Below, one piece after another: positions 58,820 through 64,000 of a stretch of DNA of 64,000 bases. Both the position numbers and the translations under genes were made by a program. Position 1 is the stretch's first letter, and the number at the start of each line of letters is the position of its first letter. The notes under the pieces are model-generated. The model searched no databases, was not told the origin of the DNA, and saw only the letters and a list, made by a program, of their open reading frames with translations. Origin of the DNA: Phoenix dactylifera (lineage: Eukaryota > Streptophyta > Magnoliopsida > Arecales > Arecaceae); the NCBI RefSeq assembly GCF_009389715.1, contig NW_024067838.1, positions 211,001-275,000 of the forward strand. Direction: 5' to 3'.

Positions 58820-59339
58820 TGTCACGCCCCGAATTCGGATCATGACACGGCCGTGCTATTGCAAACCTTTGCCCGCAATAACACGCAGCCACTTAAAAAC
58901 TTCAAATGTTTCATCAATAAAAGATTGATGACGAGCATCTAAAAATAGCAACATTTAATGTGTCATTTCCTTTTCCCCATAACCCTGAAGCATGTCACGC
59001 TCCTTGTTCCTAGCATCTCCTATTCATATGTAAGAACATAAATAAATGGGTATGAGCTATAAAGCTCAGTAAGTAACCATGCATAATCTTATCTGATCAA
59101 GCATAATATTTTTCATATTAGTGCATTAATTTAAGAAACTAACAGTTGTAACAAAGTAAGATTTCATATAACAAACCAGTTATAAAACTATGCATGTCCA
59201 TTTATGCAACTTCATAAACATGGCTATGCATCATAAAACTTTTGTCATTATGCCATGCTTTGAAATCCGCACTCACCATTATTCATGCTTTGAAATCCGT
59301 ACTCATCATTATTCATACTTTGAAATTCGTGCTCTCAGA

Positions 59340-59790
59340 TGATAGTGCAGCTATGGTCACTATTATTACCCGTGACAGGGCCATAATCTTTACCAACTAT
59401 TATTCCCCGTTGGCAGGGTCTAAGCCAAGCTATTATAACCCACTGGCGAGGGCCATATGCCGAGCTACTGTAACCCGCTGGCGAGGGCCATAATCTTTGC
59501 CAACTATTGTTTCCCGTTGGCAGGGTCTAAACCAAGCTACTATAACCCGCTGGCGAGGGCCGTATGCCGAGCTACTGTAACCCGCTGGCGAGGGCCATAA
59601 TCTTTGCCAACTATTGTTCCCCGTTGGCAGAGTCTAAACCAAGCTACTATAACCTGCTGGCGAGGGCCGTATGCCGAGCTACTGTAACCCGCTGGCGAGG
59701 GCCATAATCTTTGCTAACTATTGTTCCCTGTTGGCAGGGTCTAAACCAAGCTACTATAATCCGCTGGCGAGGGCCGTACATAGCGATCTG
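59340..59790. repeat. 107-bp tandem repeat, about four copies
   Basis: The landmark ATAATCTTT starts at 59383, 59490, 59597 and 59704 (exactly 107 apart). Each unit has CCCGTTGGCAGGGTCTAA and CCGCTGGCGAGGGCC (two per unit), so a half-unit duplication is also visible. Confidence 0.92.
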
Positions 59791-61903
59791 AGAGTTCTTA
59801 AAAACATATCATGCTTTTCATAAATCTTTTCTCATCGGTACATTGGAAAGTGAGTAATGGCATCATGCTGAATAAAATTCATGATCATGCTGAAAACTTT
59901 ATTTTTCTTTCCATGCATCTTTCTACCTCATCATAATAATGTGTAAATAATATAATAATCATGATGGATGCTATTTATCCAAAATCATGCAATCATTTGC
60001 TAACACATGTTGGATCTTAATTTTGTGAAAATATAAATAATCATATACAATTTCATAATCAAATAGTCACAAGTATTTGATATAACATAAGATTATATCC
60101 GGGTTACTTATATTTTCCACAATTCATATACACAATTCCAATTCTATAAATAATACTTTTTCATCATATAAAACGTGATACATGATCCATAATAAGATTA
60201 AAACATGTTACTTACATAATTCGCCCACCAACCTTGGGTTTGAGTGCCAATTCTTCAATTACCTAGCAACATCATTAAATTACTTGTTAATTACGCATTC
60301 GACTTCATTTAATCACTATCTTTCTTAATTACCCAGCTTACAATCCATCCATAGGACTCAATTTTACTCTTAGGTCTCTAACCTGGTTCAATTTCCAATT
60401 TAGGTCTGTTCAATTTTCTCCATTTGGGTTTGACCCAATGTCTGATTTTGGTCTAACAATTTTTCTGGTTCAGGTCAGACCCAAGTTTGGTTCAGGTCTG
60501 GGTCACTTTCTGGTTCGGGTTTGACCCTATTGCTCCTGGGTTCAGGTCAGGGCCCTTTTGCATTCAGGCCCAAAGTTTAATTGGGTGCTGGATCAGGCCC
60601 TTGGCCTGATTCACTCACTGGCCCATTTGTATTCAGGGCCAGAAACACAATTAGTTAATTCACAATTTTAAACCTTATCAGATCTAATTAATTAAAAAAA
60701 ACAAAAGATCTTGCCCATATTCACTTTGACCCTTCTATTAAGGTTTGGGCTCCTTAGGTCCAGTCTAATCTCAAGCCCTCATAATTACAATTATTTTGAG
60801 GCCATCCCAAGGCCCATTAAGGCATTTTCCTTCATATTAACGGTTCCCTAATTTAGTAATTAGAACATTTAGGCCCTAAATTCAATAGCCCAATTTCCCA
60901 TCTCGGTGGGATCATGACCCAGATGACCCACTCCTCCAAACTTCAAACCCGATTACTGGGCCCATGAAAACCCCTTTCCCTCTTTCTTTTTCTTTTCTTT
61001 CTTCTTTTCCTTTTTCTTTCTTCCCTTCCCGAACCTTCTCTTCCTTTCTTTCTTCTTCCCTCCCCGAGCTCCTCTTCCTCTTCTACTCTTCCCCCATGAA
61101 ACCCGGAGGCAAGCTCGGACGGTGCTCGGAAGGCATTCGGGAGGAGGCCGGCTCGAAATCGGTGGCGTTGCAGCCAGCCGATGGCACCGACGGCGGCCGT
61201 GGTTCCACCTGCAGCAGCCACGGCCCAACCGAGGTTCTCCTCCTCTACTTCCGGCTGAAGAGATGGAGCCCGACCACCTGCCGTGGAGCGACAGAACCGA
61301 CCAAAGCAGGTGGCATACACCGACACCTGCGGTCGGCCCGGCGGTGTCACGACGGCCGAAACAGGAAGATCCCCCTTCGGCTCGTCTGCTCCGACCATCT
61401 CCGGTCCAGTTCCAGCCGGCTCCACCCATGGAAACCGGACCTACACGAGCCAAGGATCCCTCCCATGAATCGAGAGGTAGGTTCATCTTTGAATTTTAGA
61501 TCTAGGGTTTTAATGGGGAGGAAACTACCGTCGGGTGAAGGAGGAGGATCCCCGGCCAATGTCGGATCACAGCCGATCATTGGTTAGATCCTTCTCCTTC
61601 CTTCTCTTCATCTTCTCCCTACCCTTCTTCCTCTGTAAATCAATCCTAACTAATTTAAATCTAGGCCAACAGTAGGTAAACCGTTAATGAAAAGCAAGGA
61701 GGTTAAGGGATTACCTAGCTCCGATGAGCCGTGAAGGATTCCGGCGAGCTCCTCTGTTTGCTCCGGCGGCACCACGAGGTGGCGAGCTGGAAATCCTTCC
61801 CCCTCCGGCACCACAGCTCCCGGTCCGACTCCTTGCACAGAGGAAGAAGAACGAGGAAAGTGAGAAGATGATCAATGGAGTCCCCCTCAGCGGACTCCAG
61901 GGC

Positions 61904-61915
61904 TTTTATAAGCCT
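61904..61915 (+). promoter_or_regulatory. TATA-like box in the solo LTR
   Basis: GGCTTTTATAAGCC, itself a near-palindrome, lies about 140 bp before the LTR end. This is the usual distance of an LTR promoter. It suggests that the parent element was on the plus strand. Confidence 0.5.
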
Positions 61916-62052
61916 TCGTCCGCCTCAAAGGGGTGGGGGATCACGGCTGTTAGGCAGTTTTAACTGCCTTAACAGCTGCGGTTCTCCACCGCCTTAATCC
62001 CAAAATCACCAGATGGACCGCCGACTTCGATCCATCTGGTCCGGGGTTTACA

Positions 62053-63258
62053 GCCTGGGTCATGCTCTGGCCTCTGAATCAGATATCTATCTTAAAACTT
62101 GATAAAAATGGGAAAGCATCTTTCACGAGGATGTCTCAATATGCATGTGCCAAATTTGTGCTTATAAAGGAAGACAGCGAGGCCAAGTATGAGAACTCTT
62201 GCCCTTTTCCATCCTTTTCAAGCACAGACCTAGAAAGTTTTCAGAAAAGGGAAAGGGCATAACTTACACTAGTTATTACTGCCAAAAGTTTAGTCTCTCT
62301 AATAGAAGCTTCTTTCATGATTGAATCAAATCTCAATAAAATTATAGGGATCCCTTTTGAAGAAACAAAACATGTATTCATCTTATAAAACAAGTATCGT
62401 AACAACACGAAGTTGCTACTTAATCATGCATTCTCTACATGCCAACATGATCACAAATTGTCTCATGTAAAACACAAAGTTGTTACTTAATCATGTCGAA
62501 TTGATACCTGTTATACGTGTGCCACATCAACTATTAGAAACCAATGTAGCAGATGGTCTGATACATTCCTTTAGGATAAATGAGCATAAATCAAATGGAT
62601 CTTCCAACCTTTTATATTTGTCAGGTCATGAACTAGGGCAAGCCCCAATAGTCACCCCCTTGCTTAGCAACCAAAGGTTTCAGGGTACGAGTTTTGGATG
62701 GTGTATCTCCAAGTTTAGGATGGATCCATGTTTGAGTCTCTCTCCCCTTTCTCTCTCAAAAAAAAAAAATGTCATGTCATTGATCATGTTACTTAGACAT
62801 GAATCTGGCTTAGCATATGGATGGCATAATGTTTTCTTTTTTTTTAAAAAAAAAAAGAATGTCAATGTGTTCAGGATAGACTTGGAGACTATATAACTGC
62901 CAACCCAATAAAACTAAAGGACCTGAAAATATAAGAATAACATATCGGATCATGAAATATTAGACATTAGTAAATAAGATAAGTGAACTTTAGTCAACAT
63001 GAAGAATGCCCCTCTTTTGCCACTTCATCCTTGAATTCCTTGCATTTCTGTATTTCACCAGTCATCATCCTATATAGCATCTGCATTGTTTTAATTCTGC
63101 GAAAGCATGCTACACCCATAATGCTTTCTTTCTATCATGGCAAAGTAGAGCAACATTCATAGGCCAATCGGCAATGCTCGATTGCAAAATCACGAGGAGA
63201 CAATCTTATGCCCATTATTTTTGAACAGATCCACAACCATGGAAATATAACATGGTTC
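62053..63258. other. unassigned AT-rich DNA
   Basis: No exon or element recognised. Two short A/T runs (62757-62769; 62839-62857). Confidence 0.5.
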
Positions 63259-63263
63259 AATTC

Positions 63264-63790
63264 TGTTAAAATCACCACTTATCCTAAAAGCTTAAGTTGA
63301 TAGGACGAGGTAGATTTATTTATATATTTTATATTTTTTTACACTCTCCCTTACATGTGGGCCAGACTTTTCTTTTAATGAGCGAGACCAACATGCAATT
63401 TTTTTTTTAATAATAGGGTTAAAGAGTGCGAACTTAGGACCTCTGCTCTAATACCATGTTGAAATTACCACTTTTTCTAAAAGCTTAAGCTAATAGGATG
63501 AGATAGATTTATTTATATATTTTATATTAAATAAATCTACCTCATCCTATCAACTTAAGCTTTTAGGATAAGTGGTAATTTTAACATAGTATCAGAGCAG
63601 AGATCCTGAGTTCGAAACTTGTCTCCGTACTTTTTAACTCCATTATTAAAAATTTCACATGTTGGGCTCACCCATTAAAAGAAAGTCCGACCCATATATG
63701 AGGGAAAGTGTATAAGAAAATATAAAATATATAAATAAATCTATCTCATCTTATTAGCTTAAGCTTTTAGGAAAAGTGGTGATTTCAACA
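63264..63790. mobile_element. palindromic pair of TRIM retrotransposons
   Basis: Two miniature retrotransposons head to head. Right unit (plus): truncated 5' LTR ending TTTTAACA at 63586, primer site TAGTATCAGAGC (63587-63598), polypurine GAGGGAAAG, and 3' LTR 63709-63790 (TGTATAAG ... TTTCAACA). Left unit (minus): 5' LTR from the centre to 63457, primer site TGGTATTAGAGC (63445-63456), polypurine TAAGGGAGAG (63344-63353), and 3' LTR 63343-63264 (TGTAAAAA ... TTTTAACA). The two 5' LTRs meet near 63527, each missing its first bases. AATTC stands on both outer sides (63259-63263 and 63791-63795), so the pair looks like a single insertion. A fold-back DNA transposon is the alternative. Confidence 0.75.
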
Positions 63791-64000
63791 AATTCAGATG
63801 TAGGACTACATAGACTATTGTATAATACCTTGCAATTCATCTCTAACAAAATTCCACAGTCTCTGTGAATCATATTGTCAAAAAAAAAACGAAGAAAACT
63901 TTCTGCATCACCAACAAAATTTCATCCGAAAATTTTTCACTTATTCAAAGTTAGAATTTACTTTGTAAATTACTGAGCAAAGGCATCGTGAAATAAACTT

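Larger units (their letters stand above)
58820..62052. repeat. solo LTR, 3.2 kb, gypsy-type
   Basis: Starts TGTCACGCCCCGAATTCGG and ends GGTCCGGGGTTTACA (TG...CA). An exact 5-bp duplication, GCCTG, lies at 58815-58819 and 62053-62057. No PBS, PPT or coding region adjoins. LTRs over 2 kb beginning TGTCAC are known in Tekay/Del-type gypsy elements; that placement is a guess. Inside: a 107-bp tandem array (59340-59790), a long 5' AT-rich part, a GC-rich part (60960-61600) and a TATA-like CTTTTATAAGCC at about 61908, followed by some 140 bp to the end, as in an R-U5 region. The reading frames within are not conserved proteins. Confidence 0.85.

Noticed and set aside
61122..61963. ORFs in the solo LTR as the missing dehydrogenase first exon
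   Set aside because: No 2-hydroxyacid dehydrogenase N-terminal motif (such as the conserved G-x-D-x-[IV]-D block). The region is within the LTR bounds.

Overview
This is plant nuclear DNA, almost certainly from a monocot. The genes have GC-rich, intron-poor coding exons set in AT-rich, retrotransposon-filled DNA, and some introns exceed 5 kb. A palm-like genome would fit, but that is a guess. No bacterial features, tRNA, rRNA or CRISPR array were seen.

Layout. 1-9220: 3' part of a Ty3/gypsy retrotransposon of the Tat type (plus strand, 5' end outside the window). Its pol is broken by three frameshifts. It is followed by a field of short palindromes and an antisense, apparently spliced accessory gene with its own TATA box. 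9221-20181: a Ty1/copia element on the minus strand, with two nearly identical 2-kb LTRs, a PBS, a PPT, a shortened gag and a ruined pol. 20182-26544: intergenic DNA around a receptor-like kinase gene (22185-24473, +). 26545-27721: an array of five 137-bp TRIM LTRs. 28646-45621: a six-exon terminal uridylyltransferase gene (URT1 type, -) whose introns hold nested LINEs, a solo LTR and CGGTAC-rich repeats. 46093-47098: a non-autonomous hAT element with an 8-bp target duplication. 48350-50400: microsatellite, polypurine and minisatellite DNA. 51000-51983: a CXE carboxylesterase (+). 53026-53547: last exon of a 2-hydroxyacid dehydrogenase (-); no upstream exon was recognised in the window. 53548-64000: repeat-rich DNA, probably a very long intron of that gene. 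It holds a MULE-like element with a hAT nested in it, a 3.2-kb solo LTR with a 5-bp target duplication, and a palindromic TRIM pair flanked as one unit by a 5-bp duplication.

The four host genes (kinase, URT1, CXE, hydroxyacid reductase) match, from memory, the Arabidopsis neighbourhood At2g45590 to At2g45630. The window is therefore probably an ancient conserved gene block stretched by transposons. The genes do not form one pathway: the products are a membrane kinase, an mRNA 3'-uridylating enzyme, a small-molecule esterase and a glyoxylate/hydroxypyruvate-type reductase.

The most unusual items are the palindromic TRIM dimer at the right end, the 21-bp phased GTCGAC array shared by the copia LTRs and its gag, the antisense gene in the gypsy element, and the very large insert in the kinase activation segment. 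Exon borders were placed by eye from splice consensus and reading-frame continuity.
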